Both the position numbers and the translations under genes were made by a program. This document shows, piece after piece, positions 41,534 through 50,537 of a stretch of 64,000 nt of DNA; within the stretch, counting starts at the first letter, position 1; every line of letters begins with the position of its first letter. The stretch is from Winogradskya consettensis (GTDB taxonomy: Bacteria > Actinomycetota > Actinomycetes > Mycobacteriales > Micromonosporaceae): contig NZ_BOQP01000036.1 in the NCBI RefSeq assembly GCF_018332715.1, positions 62,001-126,000 of the forward strand, read 5' to 3'. Under the pieces are notes generated by a model. That model saw only the letters and a program-made list of their open reading frames with translations, did not search any database and had not been told where the DNA came from.

Positions 41534-41731
41534 CTACGCGGCCACCACGGCAAACCGCAGCACCATGAGGACGATCGAGACCGATACCAGAACGTACGCG
41601 CCCAGAGTGGTCGCTCGTGACCACCTGGCGCCGCCCGGCCACTCCGACACGAGCATCGCCGCCAAACAGCCCGCCAGGGCGACAGCGGCGACCACGATGC
41701 CCAGAACGGGCGAGATCACGTCATCCAGCAA
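41534..41731 (-). CDS. Small two-span membrane protein
   Basis: This 65-residue protein has two hydrophobic segments (VLGIVVAAVALAGCLAAMLV and LGAYVLVSVSIVLMVLRFAV) joined by a short charged loop. Its start overlaps the end of the 41721 gene by 11 nt, placing it last in a three-gene membrane operon. Function unknown; context suggests assembly or export of the polysaccharide. Confidence 0.75.
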   Translation of the reverse strand: MLDDVISPVLGIVVAAVALAGCLAAMLVSEWPGGARWSRATTLGAYVLVSVSIVLMVLRFAVVAA

Positions 41732-42107
41732 CGGGACCGGCCTCCCGCCGTTGCTTCGCGATCGCCCCTCGGATCGACGCCGCCGCCGAGATCAGCACGG
41801 TGCAGGCCAGCTGGGAGACGATGACCACCGGCGGTGACCAGTGCCCCGAGTACAGCGAGATCTGTGCCCCGACGACCAGGGTCGCGCAGCCGAGCGAGAC
41901 AGCGATCACCAAGCTCAGCAGCGGGTCCGCGATGTTGAGCAGCAGCACGAATCCCAGGCCCGGCCCGGCCAGCAACGGAATGCCGACACCGATGACGCGG
42001 GCTGGCGATCCACCGAGATCGCTCCCCGCCAGCGACGTCCATACCAGCGCGATCGCGGCCCAGACGGCGAGACCCGCCGCCGTGCCGATGGTCCGACCAG
42101 GCCTCAT
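41721..42107 (-). CDS. Small four-span membrane protein
   Basis: This 128-residue protein has about four hydrophobic helices (IGTAAGLAVWAAIALVW; VIGVGIPLLAGPGLGFVLLL; LLSLVIAVSLGCATLVVGAQ; VVIVSQLACTVLISAAASI). ATG 42107 overlaps the stop of the large membrane protein upstream (ATGA). Unknown family; genes of this kind sit next to polysaccharide polymerase or GT-C genes in actinobacteria. Confidence 0.8.
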   Translation of the reverse strand: MRPGRTIGTAAGLAVWAAIALVWTSLAGSDLGGSPARVIGVGIPLLAGPGLGFVLLLNIADPLLSLVIAVSLGCATLVVGAQISLYSGHWSPPVVIVSQLACTVLISAAASIRGAIAKQRREAGPVAG

Positions 42108-43963
42108 CGCCGCGCCTCCTTCACCGGCTCGAGCCGGTAGACCGTCGCATCGTCGTTGTGGAAGACCGTCGTGAACCGCCGGCTCCGCACGATGTCCCGC
42201 TGGACCGAGCGTCCCCAGTCCGCGGGCAGTCCGTAGACCTCCTCGCCGTACGCGATCTGTCCCCTGGTCACGATGAGATAGGCGCCCTTCGGATTCGTGC
42301 CCATCGCGGCGATGGCGAGATCGACGCGACGCACCGCGAACTGGTCCAGGACCGCCTGGGCGTAGTCGTACTGGGAGAGCCCGATGTTGCGCCAGGACAG
42401 GTTCGGCGAGAGGCAGACCAGGGTGCTGCCGTGCGGCGCGATGTCGTAGAGCGCCGCGACCGCCGCACCCTCCTGGGCTGAGACGTGCTCGTAGCTCTCG
42501 TTGCCGTACCGCGCGACCAGGCTCACGGGCAGCACGAGCAGTCCGGCCACCGCCACGACCGCCGCGACCGGGCGTGATCTGGCGGCGAGCGAGACACACG
42601 CGTGCGCGGCGAGCAGCGCCGTTGCCGGCAGGGAGAACAGGTAGACGCGCAACATTCCTTCGCCGCCGTAGTCCTGCAACCCGAGCATGAGGAACGGGGC
42701 ACCGGCGATGATCCCGAGGATCAGGCCGTACTTCTTGCTTCGGAGCAGATGGATCAGACCGGCCGACGCGAGCAGCCACATGATCCCCGCGGTGGCGATA
42801 CGCAGATTGACGATCACCTGATGCACGGTGCTGCCCACGATCCGCGACCCGACCCCGGAGCTGACCACCGAGCTGACCTGCCCGGCGGATCCGAAGATCG
42901 CGCTCATGTGCCCGTTCCAATAGTCCTGCGCGCCGTAGCAGAGCCAGCCGACCGTGACGATGACCGTAGCCAGCGGGAGCAGCGCGATCCGGAGCACCCC
43001 GGTCAGCGCGAGCAGGCACAGCGTCATCGCGAGCATGAACGGCGTGAGCTGGTGGCTCATCGCGACGGCCGCTGACACGATCACCAGCGAGACGATCAGG
43101 AAGGAGCGCTGGCCATGGGTGACGGCGGCGCCCTCGGGGTTCACATCGGCGGGCAGCGTCAGCAGCGCCCGGATACGCCCTGCCGGACGTGATCGTGTCA
43201 CGCCCCTCGCACCGCCCAGGAACACCGCGGTGACCACGGATAGGCCGGCCAGGTGCAGGAAAAAGGCGAACGCCTGGGGGGCGAAGTAGTCCTGGCCCAC
43301 CCAGTTCGCCACCGTGAAGACCCACAGACCGGCCCAGCGCACCCGGGCGGAACCGTGCAGCGCCCGGAAGAGCAGGGCCAGGGGCGCCAGGAACAGCAGG
43401 GCGAAGCACATCGGCGCCCATCTCAGCAGCGAGAGGGGTTCCAGGCCGACGGCCTCGCTGAAAACGCCCGCGGCCGCGAAGAACCCCGGCCAGCTGAACC
43501 GGGCGTCCATCCCGGTGGCAGTTTCCCCGGTCTGCAGAATCTGCGTCGTGAAACCGGCATGCAGCCAGGCGGTCGCGAACCGGGGCATCGACTCCGAGAA
43601 CGCCACCGATCCGTAGATGGTGATGACCTGGGCGACCAGGGCGAGCGACAGGATCGCCCGGCTCATGCCCCGCCGCAACTCGTGAAAGAAGACGATCGCG
43701 GGAAGCAGCAGGAGCAACAGGTACGGCCGGGGCAGCGCCTCGATGATGCCCCACGGGCCGATGTTGCCATCCGCACGGCCCCTGATCAGGACATAGCCGG
43801 TGACGACGCCCGCGACGAGAACGGCGGGCTTCGCCCCGGCCCGGAGGATGCCGTGGCGCGGGTCCTGGTGGCTCGCACCCGCAGCCCGTGCGGCCTCCTC
43901 GTCATGCGCAGCGTCCGGCGGGCCCGGCGGGGATGGGTACCGGGTCACGCTGTTACTGATCAC
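42104..43963 (-). CDS. Large multi-pass membrane protein, GT-C or polymerase-like
   Basis: This 619-residue protein has about 12-14 hydrophobic helices and a soluble C-terminal domain of about 140 residues (IAPHGSTLVCLSPNLSWRNI; GAYLIVTRGQIAYGEEVYGL). A large loop between the first helices contains HAGFTTQILQTGETATGMDA. The layout fits a GT-C glycosyltransferase or a Wzy-like polymerase, but I see no decisive motif. It heads a translationally coupled set of three membrane proteins and could be the polymerase the cluster otherwise lacks. Confidence 0.8.
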   Translation of the reverse strand: MISNSVTRYPSPPGPPDAAHDEEAARAAGASHQDPRHGILRAGAKPAVLVAGVVTGYVLIRGRADGNIGPWGIIEALPRPYLLLLLLPAIVFFHELRRGMSRAILSLALVAQVITIYGSVAFSESMPRFATAWLHAGFTTQILQTGETATGMDARFSWPGFFAAAGVFSEAVGLEPLSLLRWAPMCFALLFLAPLALLFRALHGSARVRWAGLWVFTVANWVGQDYFAPQAFAFFLHLAGLSVVTAVFLGGARGVTRSRPAGRIRALLTLPADVNPEGAAVTHGQRSFLIVSLVIVSAAVAMSHQLTPFMLAMTLCLLALTGVLRIALLPLATVIVTVGWLCYGAQDYWNGHMSAIFGSAGQVSSVVSSGVGSRIVGSTVHQVIVNLRIATAGIMWLLASAGLIHLLRSKKYGLILGIIAGAPFLMLGLQDYGGEGMLRVYLFSLPATALLAAHACVSLAARSRPVAAVVAVAGLLVLPVSLVARYGNESYEHVSAQEGAAVAALYDIAPHGSTLVCLSPNLSWRNIGLSQYDYAQAVLDQFAVRRVDLAIAAMGTNPKGAYLIVTRGQIAYGEEVYGLPADWGRSVQRDIVRSRRFTTVFHNDDATVYRLEPVKEARR

Positions 43964-44011
43964 TGATCGACACCATCCGTAAAACTGCTCGTCGCACCCC
44001 GGGAGAAATGA

Positions 44012-45274
44012 TCATCGCCGGCTCGAATTGCGGCCGCCAAATCTGGCGCAGAGCCGACTGTAGCAGTAGGCAAATGGCCCGATACAGATCCCCAAAAGCT
44101 CGGCAAAAGTCAATACCAGCGGATACGAGTCAGTCTTCGCGGCATTCTTTTCACTCTCCGGAGAAAGCAGATGACGCATTCCGGGCAGGATACGAGCGGC
44201 GATCTCGCGCCGCTCCGCACCGTCGCTCACCCATCTCTTGGTCAGCATCGCGGACAGCCCGGCCCCATAGGTGAACACCTGTCTGCGCAGGTCAGGGTAG
44301 GCACGGTGGTGACGATGCCGGATGAGGGCACCGGGCTCGTACACGAGGCGGTAGCCGGAGCGGATCATTGTCAGGTGGATGTCGAGATCTTCGCCACCCA
44401 GGGCCGGTGTCCCGGTCCCCAGGTGCGCATCGAATCCGCCGACCGCGCGCAAGGATTCGGCCCGGAACGCACAGTTCGCGCCCGTGCCGAAAATGCCGGC
44501 GCAGTACGGGTACAACGCACCCTCGCCAATCGATCCGATTTCGAAGACTTTCCTGCGGTAGCCCTTGGCGAAGCCACCGAACTGTTCGAAGAGGGCCTGG
44601 GCGGGGGTCTCGAGCTCCCAGGGAAGCACCAGGCCCGTGACGCATCCCACGGAATCGTCGGTGAAGGCGGCGGCGATGTTCCCGAGCCAGTTCGCATCGA
44701 TCATGACGTCGTCGTCGGTGAACGCCACGATGTCTCCGCGGGCGTGGGCGAGCCCGTCGTTGCGTGCGTGCGAAACCCCCGGTCGCGGCGAGGCGAGCAG
44801 CCGGACGCCCGGCAGGTCGCTCTCCGCGAGGAACTCGGCTAGGCCCGAGGTTTCCGGGCGGTTGTCGACCAGGATGATCTCGTCGGCGGGGTGGCTCTGC
44901 TGCAGCACGCCGCGCAGTGTGCCGAGGAGTCCCGGGCTGGGTTCGCAGGCGGTCACCACCACGCTCACCGTCAGCGGCGATCGGACGGCACTGCCCGGTG
45001 CCCGGCCCACGCCGGCGGTGGCCGGCGTCAGCACGTCGGCCAGGGCCGGCAGTGCGGCCTTGATCTCCGGCCGTAGGTCGTCCAGCTGCCGGTGGCGTTC
45101 CGTCACGGAGAAGGGCAGGAACCCGACGGGTACGCCGCCGCGCCGGACCAGAAACCGGACCTGGCCGCACAACGCCGGTGGCTCGATGCGATCGTCGAGA
45201 TCCACATCCAGGATGGGCACCGGAACGAAATCCGATGCGAACGCCTCGGGCGATGCCCCGTCAATCCTCTTCAC
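44012..45274 (-). CDS. Family 2 glycosyltransferase with N-terminal accessory domain
   Basis: This 420-residue protein has an N-terminal module of about 100 residues like that of the 38925 transferase. The GT-A domain follows: TVSVVVTACEPSPGLLGTLR, the metal site in DIVAFTDDDVMIDANWLGNI and GGEDLDIHLTMIRSGYRLVY. A C-terminal hydrophobic stretch (LVLTFAELLGICIGPFAYCY) may anchor it. Its start overlaps the deacetylase stop. It is a clear paralogue of the 38925 gene. Confidence 0.88.
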   Translation of the reverse strand: MKRIDGASPEAFASDFVPVPILDVDLDDRIEPPALCGQVRFLVRRGGVPVGFLPFSVTERHRQLDDLRPEIKAALPALADVLTPATAGVGRAPGSAVRSPLTVSVVVTACEPSPGLLGTLRGVLQQSHPADEIILVDNRPETSGLAEFLAESDLPGVRLLASPRPGVSHARNDGLAHARGDIVAFTDDDVMIDANWLGNIAAAFTDDSVGCVTGLVLPWELETPAQALFEQFGGFAKGYRRKVFEIGSIGEGALYPYCAGIFGTGANCAFRAESLRAVGGFDAHLGTGTPALGGEDLDIHLTMIRSGYRLVYEPGALIRHRHHRAYPDLRRQVFTYGAGLSAMLTKRWVSDGAERREIAARILPGMRHLLSPESEKNAAKTDSYPLVLTFAELLGICIGPFAYCYSRLCARFGGRNSSRR

Positions 45275-46041
45275 AACTGCCCTCCCACGATGCGGTGTCT
45301 CACGCCGCGAACGACTCGGAACACTCTCGTCGCCATCGACTGGTCACGACTGGCGATCGGCCGGCCCGCACCTCTGGTGACGGCGGCAACCTCGGCCCGG
45401 CTGCTCCGGCCCTGAACGGTGAACCGGGCAATGGCCAGCACGTCGTCCGACGTGTGGGACAGGCGGTTCTTGACGGCATGGGCGGTGGCGAACCCGGCCG
45501 CGGCGACCTGGGCCTTCACCGCTGCGCGATGACTGCCGTGCGGGTACGCGAACGATGGAACCGCCTCGCCGAGGAGGTCCTCGAGGGACTCTTTGGATCG
45601 CCGGATCTCGTCGCGGCACCTCGCCCCGTCCACGACATCGAGGTGTGGATGGGTCACGGAATGCGCACCGACCTCCGCCGTGCCGGAAGCGCCGACCTCC
45701 TGCACGCCGCGCCGCGACAGCATGCCCTTCTCGCCGATGAAGCCGGTGGTGACGAACAGCGTGGTCACGATGCCGAGGTCGGCGACGATGGGCGTCACCA
45801 CATCGAGGTAGTCGGCGAACCCGTCATCGAAGGTCACGAGAACGACGGGATCGGCGGGCGGGTCCTCGCGGAGCAGGTGGCCGGCGAACTCCCTCGCCGT
45901 CAGGGGCCTCCGGCCGCTCGCCACGACCTGCTCCATGTCCTCGCGGAAATCGCGGACCCGGACCGCCCAGGGATCGGCTCTCGCCTGCGGGCTGTCCGAC
46001 ACCGAGTGGTAGAGCAGGACCGGCACGACGGCATCGTTCAT
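45271..46041 (-). CDS. Polysaccharide deacetylase (NodB homology, CE4)
   Basis: This 256-residue protein starts at ATG 46041 (VVPVLLYHSVSDSPQ) and carries the NodB motifs: TFDDGFADYLD for the catalytic base and metal Asp, HSVTHPHLD for the metal histidines and FAYPHGSHR. It lacks a signal peptide, so it may act on a lipid-linked precursor at the cytoplasmic side, or be exported another way. The start and stop both overlap neighbouring glycosyltransferases by 4 nt. Confidence 0.9.
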   Translation of the reverse strand: MNDAVVPVLLYHSVSDSPQARADPWAVRVRDFREDMEQVVASGRRPLTAREFAGHLLREDPPADPVVLVTFDDGFADYLDVVTPIVADLGIVTTLFVTTGFIGEKGMLSRRGVQEVGASGTAEVGAHSVTHPHLDVVDGARCRDEIRRSKESLEDLLGEAVPSFAYPHGSHRAAVKAQVAAAGFATAHAVKNRLSHTSDDVLAIARFTVQGRSSRAEVAAVTRGAGRPIASRDQSMATRVFRVVRGVRHRIVGGQL

Positions 46042-47048
46042 CGAGCTGAGCTGCCGTACGTGCTGCCCGCGGTCACATATCCCCACACCGTCGCGGTGAG
46101 ACCGGCCAGCACCGCGCAGGCCCGCGCCGGCGATGCCGGCTCCCGGAGGATCGAGCGCGGGGAGACGCCCCGGGCCAGAGCCGCGGGCAGCGTCACCTTC
46201 ACGTAGTGCTTCTCCGCCGAGAGCGCCTGCGCTTTCCCGCGCAGCCGGGCCACCGCCCGCTTCGACCGGCCTTCATGGAAGCAACGGCGCAGGAAGTAGC
46301 GCAGCGTCTGACGCTCGACCGGGACGAAGTGGTCGACGGCGGCGTCCGGGGTGAAGATGACGGCCAGTTCGGGGTGCTGTTCGGACAGCCGGATGCAGAA
46401 TTCCGTCTCCTCGCAGCCGACCGGCAGCGCACCGACCCGGCCCACCTCGGAGGTGAAGCCGCCGGCGCTGAGCAACGCTGTCCTCCGGATGGCCATCGAC
46501 GCCCCGATGGGATTGCGGATCGCTGCCCGGGACGTCGGCTGACCGCGGTACCCACATCCGACGACCCAGCCGAACTCCTCGGGAAACCACGACGGCGCCC
46601 GGCTGCCCTGCCACTTCGGGATGACGCGGGTCCCGACGACCGCCACGGCGTCATCCGCGAAGAGGGAGCGGATGGACTCCAGCCAGCCCGCCCTCGGGAC
46701 AGCGTCGTCATCGAGGAAGACGACGACACCCTGGGCGGATGCGGCGACCCCGCTGTTTCTCGCGCCGGAAAGGCCCCGGGTCTGCGAGTTGGGCACGACC
46801 CTCGCACCGTCGAGCTGCGATGTGGCCCGGTGCAGCAGCTCCTCGTTGTGGTCGATCACCACGATCAGCTCATCCGCGTGGGCGAGCTGTTCCTGGACGG
46901 CCCGGCAGGCTTCGCGCATCACAACCCACCGGTCGGCCGTGTAGGCGCAGATCACGACGGAGATGTGCACATCGGGCGGCCTGGTGGACAGACCGGGCCG
47001 GGCCGGCTCGTCCCGCAGGGCGATGCCGGGCGCGGACGTGTCGTTCAT
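46038..47048 (-). CDS. Family 2 glycosyltransferase
   Basis: This 336-residue GT-A transferase contains HISVVICAYTADRWVVMREA, the metal motif GVVVFLDDDAVPRAGWLESI and the acceptor-side GCEETEFCIRLSEQ. The C-terminus (YFLRRCFHEGRSKRAVARLR) matches the mycofactocin/rhamnosyl-like GT2 group often placed in exopolysaccharide clusters. It overlaps both neighbours by 4 nt and sits in one operon with the deacetylase. Confidence 0.9.
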   Translation of the reverse strand: MNDTSAPGIALRDEPARPGLSTRPPDVHISVVICAYTADRWVVMREACRAVQEQLAHADELIVVIDHNEELLHRATSQLDGARVVPNSQTRGLSGARNSGVAASAQGVVVFLDDDAVPRAGWLESIRSLFADDAVAVVGTRVIPKWQGSRAPSWFPEEFGWVVGCGYRGQPTSRAAIRNPIGASMAIRRTALLSAGGFTSEVGRVGALPVGCEETEFCIRLSEQHPELAVIFTPDAAVDHFVPVERQTLRYFLRRCFHEGRSKRAVARLRGKAQALSAEKHYVKVTLPAALARGVSPRSILREPASPARACAVLAGLTATVWGYVTAGSTYGSSAR

Positions 47049-47935
47049 GACTGGCCGTCGTTGATGAGCGACTTGCGGCGGGTCTGCTGCGGCAGGAACG
47101 GCTCGGCCTGCTTCTTCCTGCGCCGCCAGGGCCTGCGCCGCTGGGCCGCGTCCCGCACGCCCGCACGTGGCGGTTGTTGCGGGGTGGCCGCCGGCGCCTG
47201 GGGCTCACCGGCTCGCGGTTGCCGCAGCCACTCGCGGGCGATGGTACGGAGCACCCGCGTTCCGTCCGTGACCGCGTTGAGGTTGCTGTCGCCGTGGATG
47301 CGCTCGTGTTCGAAGCTGGGCACCTCCTCGACCCGGAGCCTCGCCCTGGCCACCCGGAGATTGAGCAGGGTCTCGATCTCGAAACCGTCGCCCCACAACC
47401 GGCCGTCGCCGGCCGGGCGGGGGCTCGTGTGATCCAGATCGAAGACGGGCAGGCAGCGCGCCCAGAACGCGTTGTAGCCGTAGCAGAGATCGGTGTATCC
47501 CGTGTTGAACAGCGCGTTCACCAGGCTGTTCAACGCCCGGTTACCCAGGCTGCGCGACCTGGTGATGTCGGCGCTGCCGCCCGCCGCGAGAAAGCGCGAG
47601 CCCTTGACGAAATCCGCGCCGGCGATCAGCCTCTCGACGAACAGCGGGATCTCGGCCGGATCCGTCGACCCGTCCGCGTCGATCATGACGATGATGTCGC
47701 TGGTAGCAGCGGCGAAACCGCAGGCCAGGGCGTTGCCTTTGCCCCGGCGGCTCTGCCTGACGATCCGGACGGAGGGCAGAAGCCGCTGGGCGACCGCGAC
47801 TGTGTCGTCCACCGACCCGCCATCAACGAGGATCACCTCATCGGCGGGCGGGAGCTTCGCCATGACGTGCGGGAGGTTCAAGGCCTCGTTGAGCGCCGGG
47901 ATGACAATGCTTACAGTCGGATGCCGACCAGTCAT
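47045..47935 (-). CDS. DPM1-type family 2 glycosyltransferase
   Basis: This 296-residue protein has TVSIVIPALNEALNLPHVMA, EVILVDGGSVDDTVAVAQRL and the metal site DIIVMIDADGSTDPAEIPLF. KGSRFLAAGGSADITRSRSL, the signature of polyprenyl-phosphate sugar synthases, follows. The lysine/arginine-rich tail has no membrane helices. It probably makes a polyprenyl-P-linked sugar donor for extracytoplasmic GT-C enzymes, which suits the large membrane protein downstream. GAGGA precedes the ATG. Confidence 0.9.
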   Translation of the reverse strand: MTGRHPTVSIVIPALNEALNLPHVMAKLPPADEVILVDGGSVDDTVAVAQRLLPSVRIVRQSRRGKGNALACGFAAATSDIIVMIDADGSTDPAEIPLFVERLIAGADFVKGSRFLAAGGSADITRSRSLGNRALNSLVNALFNTGYTDLCYGYNAFWARCLPVFDLDHTSPRPAGDGRLWGDGFEIETLLNLRVARARLRVEEVPSFEHERIHGDSNLNAVTDGTRVLRTIAREWLRQPRAGEPQAPAATPQQPPRAGVRDAAQRRRPWRRRKKQAEPFLPQQTRRKSLINDGQS

Positions 47936-48201
47936 TCATATTCCTCGGGTAAATGATTGACCATCATGGGGGACGGTGCATCATTGCCACCACCGTGACC
48001 GTCCGAGCCGGACACTCACATTTGGCAGCAGAAATCTCGCCTGACCAAACTACCCAAGAACGCCCGCCACGCCCGCATCGAGAAAGCAACTAGGAACGGT
48101 CAGGCAGCGGTTGCGCCCGACGCGGGTTTTTTGGTGTATCCGATAGGTTTAACCCTTTAGGAAAACGCGACGCGAATCATATTTCGCCGCACTCGTGAAT
48201 T
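47936..48201. other. 266-bp intergenic region before the DPM1-type operon
   Basis: No gene is seen. The segment is lower in GC than its surroundings and should hold the promoter for 47935-44012. Two 8-bp inverted blocks (GCCTGACC near 48040 and GGTCAGGC near 48098) are about 50 nt apart. A weak hairpin followed by six T residues (48116-48132, plus orientation) is too short to call a terminator. Confidence 0.45.
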
Positions 48202-49089
48202 CTATTTCCCGGCCCGCGCTCCACGTAGGACGCCGTCTATCCGGTCCAGCAGACGACTCTGCCGAGAGCTGAATTTACGTGCGAAAAGCTTTCCCGGCCG
48301 TAACTTTTCCAGATCGGTGTCGTCGAGCCACTGCGGATGCCCGTCGCCCGGGGCCCGCCATTCGAGGAACCAGGCTCCGGACTCGTTGGGCTCCAGCCGG
48401 TCGGCGCCCAGCAGCGCGGGACTGGCGAGCACCGAGGCCGCAAAGGACTCCTCCGGGACCAGCGTGGTGCGCCAGAACTTCATCAGGTCAGGCCTCGTCG
48501 CGGCGATCTCCAGCAGCGCTGACACGTGGTGCCGTGCGTAGATCTTCCATTGCGAGGCGGCGCGCAGCGACAGCTCCGCCGGAACAGTCCGCCGGAACGG
48601 CAGTGGCACGGGATGCCCTCGTACGTAGACCGCCTGGTCCCGCACCACGAGATAGCGTCTGCGGAAACGCCACATGCCACCGTCGTGCTGGCGCCGGGTG
48701 TTCCACTTCGCGGTGGGGACGGGGACGTTCTCCATCCAGGTCCGCCCCTGCCAGGCCGTCAGCTCACGATGGATCCGGTCGATCGACATCAGGGGATAGT
48801 CGGCGCCGGAGAGCACCGCGATGTGCGACGCGCCCGTCCATTCGAGGGCGGTCGCGAGGCACCGCAGCTCCGCGTTCACGAGCGACCAACTGGCCAGGCT
48901 GGTCCTGGTCCGGCCGACGACCCTGACGTTGCCGCCGAGCCCCGAGGTCATCTCGGCATAGACGGACTCCGGCGTCTTCCGATCGCAGTGCAGCACGACA
49001 GGAATTCCGGACAGCGCGCCGATCAGCCGCCTGAGATGCGGGGCGTCGGCGTGCGCGAGGATCACAACCGCGAGAGGTGTCATTTCCAT
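48202..49089 (-). CDS. Core-2/I-branching-type (GT14) glycosyltransferase
   Basis: This 295-residue protein shows the bacterial beta-1,6-N-acetylglucosaminyltransferase pattern. It has AVVILAHADAPHLRRLIGAL, IPVVLHCDRKTPES, the diagnostic HIAVLSGADYPLMSIDRIHR, QWKIYARHH and VPEESFAASVL. These enzymes add side branches such as GlcNAc or xylose without needing a metal DxD. It would make the cluster's polymer branched. It lies 4 nt downstream of the flippase gene. Confidence 0.87.
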   Translation of the reverse strand: MEMTPLAVVILAHADAPHLRRLIGALSGIPVVLHCDRKTPESVYAEMTSGLGGNVRVVGRTRTSLASWSLVNAELRCLATALEWTGASHIAVLSGADYPLMSIDRIHRELTAWQGRTWMENVPVPTAKWNTRRQHDGGMWRFRRRYLVVRDQAVYVRGHPVPLPFRRTVPAELSLRAASQWKIYARHHVSALLEIAATRPDLMKFWRTTLVPEESFAASVLASPALLGADRLEPNESGAWFLEWRAPGDGHPQWLDDTDLEKLRPGKLFARKFSSRQSRLLDRIDGVLRGARAGK

Positions 49090-49093
49090 CGCC

Positions 49094-50527
49094 TCAGATC
49101 AGCTGACGCCGGGTGGACACGACGAGGTTGATGAAGACGACGACGCAGATCGCAGCCCCCACCGCGCGCAGCAGCAGCACGACGGGGTTGTAGGGCAGCA
49201 GGGTCACCGCGATCGACGCCAGGCAAGCCAGGGCGAGCGCGATCCGCAGACTCGGCGGTGAACTGGGTATCGACCCCGTTCGCCGTACGGATCTCTGGAG
49301 AACCAGGCAGCAGGCGGCATAGGCGGCGAGGGTGGAGAAGGCGGAGCCCTCCAGGCCGAAGTGCGGAATGAGCAGCAGGTTCAGGACGACGTTCGCACCG
49401 GCGGCGACGGCCACGGCGAGCGCGATCGTGCCCGTACGGCCGGCGGTCGTCAGATGCAGGCTGGCGACCACTTGCGCCGCGAAGGGCACGGCCGTGATGA
49501 TGACCAGCGAGGCCACCAGCGACAGCTTGCCCGGCTCGTAGTTCGGCGGCGCCCACAGCCTGATCACCAGGGGTGCGCCGACGGCGAGTCCCAGCACCGC
49601 GGGCACCAGCAGGCGGTACAGGGTGTTGCGGGTCTGGGCGACCAGCGCGGCGCGGTCCTCGGCATCCGGCACCGAGAAGAACCGCGGCAGCCAGGCCGCC
49701 TGCAGGACGGACAGCAGCAGGATCGGCACCGACGCGATGTTGTACGCGACCTGGTAACGAGCCACGGCATCGTTGTCCATCAAGCTCTGGATGATGAGCC
49801 GGTCCGCCGTGGTCAGCACGAAGGAGCTGAGCGCCGCGGGCACCAGGGGCAACGAATACCGCAGTGCACTGCGAGCCATCGTACGGTCCCCGGGGCCGAA
49901 CGACCGCGGACGCACCATGAGCAGCGCCAGCACCGTCGCTGCCAGCTGCGCGAGGACCCGCCCGACGAGGAAGTGCGAGGACGTGGGTTCGAGCACCGCC
50001 ACGAACCCGAGACTCGCGGCCTCCGCCACCACGGACTGGACAAGACTGACCGCCGCGAACGCTCCCAGGCGGTCCTGGCTTCGCAGCAGGGCCAGCGCCG
50101 CGCTGGTCGCCACGCTCAGGCCGGCCCAGACGATCGCCAGTCGCGGCGGGGTCAGGCTCCCTTCGAACCCGAGTGCCCCGCTCCACCAGGAGGAGGAAAG
50201 CAGGGCGGCCACGGTGAAAGCACACGCCAGCATCAGCGTGACGGACAGCAGCTTCCGCGCGTCCAGATCACCACCGGGCCGCGCGAACTGACGCTGGATC
50301 GCCGTCTGCAGCCCGAATCCACCGAGGACCATCGTCACCTGCATCAGCGCCATCGCCGAGGCGACGACACCGAACTCGCCGATACCCATCACCCGCGTGA
50401 TCACGGGGGTGAGGCCGGCGGCGGCGAGCAGCTGCACCCCCCACAGCACCATGTAGAGGGAATCCCGGCCGAACAGTTTGGACAGGTGGGTGGGCGTCTC
50501 GACGGCGGTGTCCGTACGGTCAAGCAT
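49094..50527 (-). CDS. Wzx-like polysaccharide flippase
   Basis: This 477-residue protein has about 14 hydrophobic helices and the MATE/MOP-flippase N-terminal pattern (LYMVLWGVQLLAAAGLTPVI, IGEFGVVASAMALMQVTMVL). It translocates lipid-linked repeat units across the membrane. ATG 50527 (MLDRTDTAVETP) was taken over the longer frame to 50668, whose extra residues are unlike the family. It sits between the GT4 and GT14 genes, 10 and 4 nt apart. Confidence 0.9.
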   Translation of the reverse strand: MLDRTDTAVETPTHLSKLFGRDSLYMVLWGVQLLAAAGLTPVITRVMGIGEFGVVASAMALMQVTMVLGGFGLQTAIQRQFARPGGDLDARKLLSVTLMLACAFTVAALLSSSWWSGALGFEGSLTPPRLAIVWAGLSVATSAALALLRSQDRLGAFAAVSLVQSVVAEAASLGFVAVLEPTSSHFLVGRVLAQLAATVLALLMVRPRSFGPGDRTMARSALRYSLPLVPAALSSFVLTTADRLIIQSLMDNDAVARYQVAYNIASVPILLLSVLQAAWLPRFFSVPDAEDRAALVAQTRNTLYRLLVPAVLGLAVGAPLVIRLWAPPNYEPGKLSLVASLVIITAVPFAAQVVASLHLTTAGRTGTIALAVAVAAGANVVLNLLLIPHFGLEGSAFSTLAAYAACCLVLQRSVRRTGSIPSSPPSLRIALALACLASIAVTLLPYNPVVLLLRAVGAAICVVVFINLVVSTRRQLI

Positions 50528-50537
50528 CGGGATCCCT

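Noticed and set aside
41721..43754. A single 677-residue minus-strand protein
   Set aside because: Its N-terminal 550 residues are a shadow of the 42104-43963 membrane protein; only the last 128 residues (from ATG 42107) are a real gene.
48116..48132. Rho-independent terminator (CCCG-ACG-CGGG then T6)
   Set aside because: The stem is only 4 bp and it points away from the neighbouring minus-strand genes.
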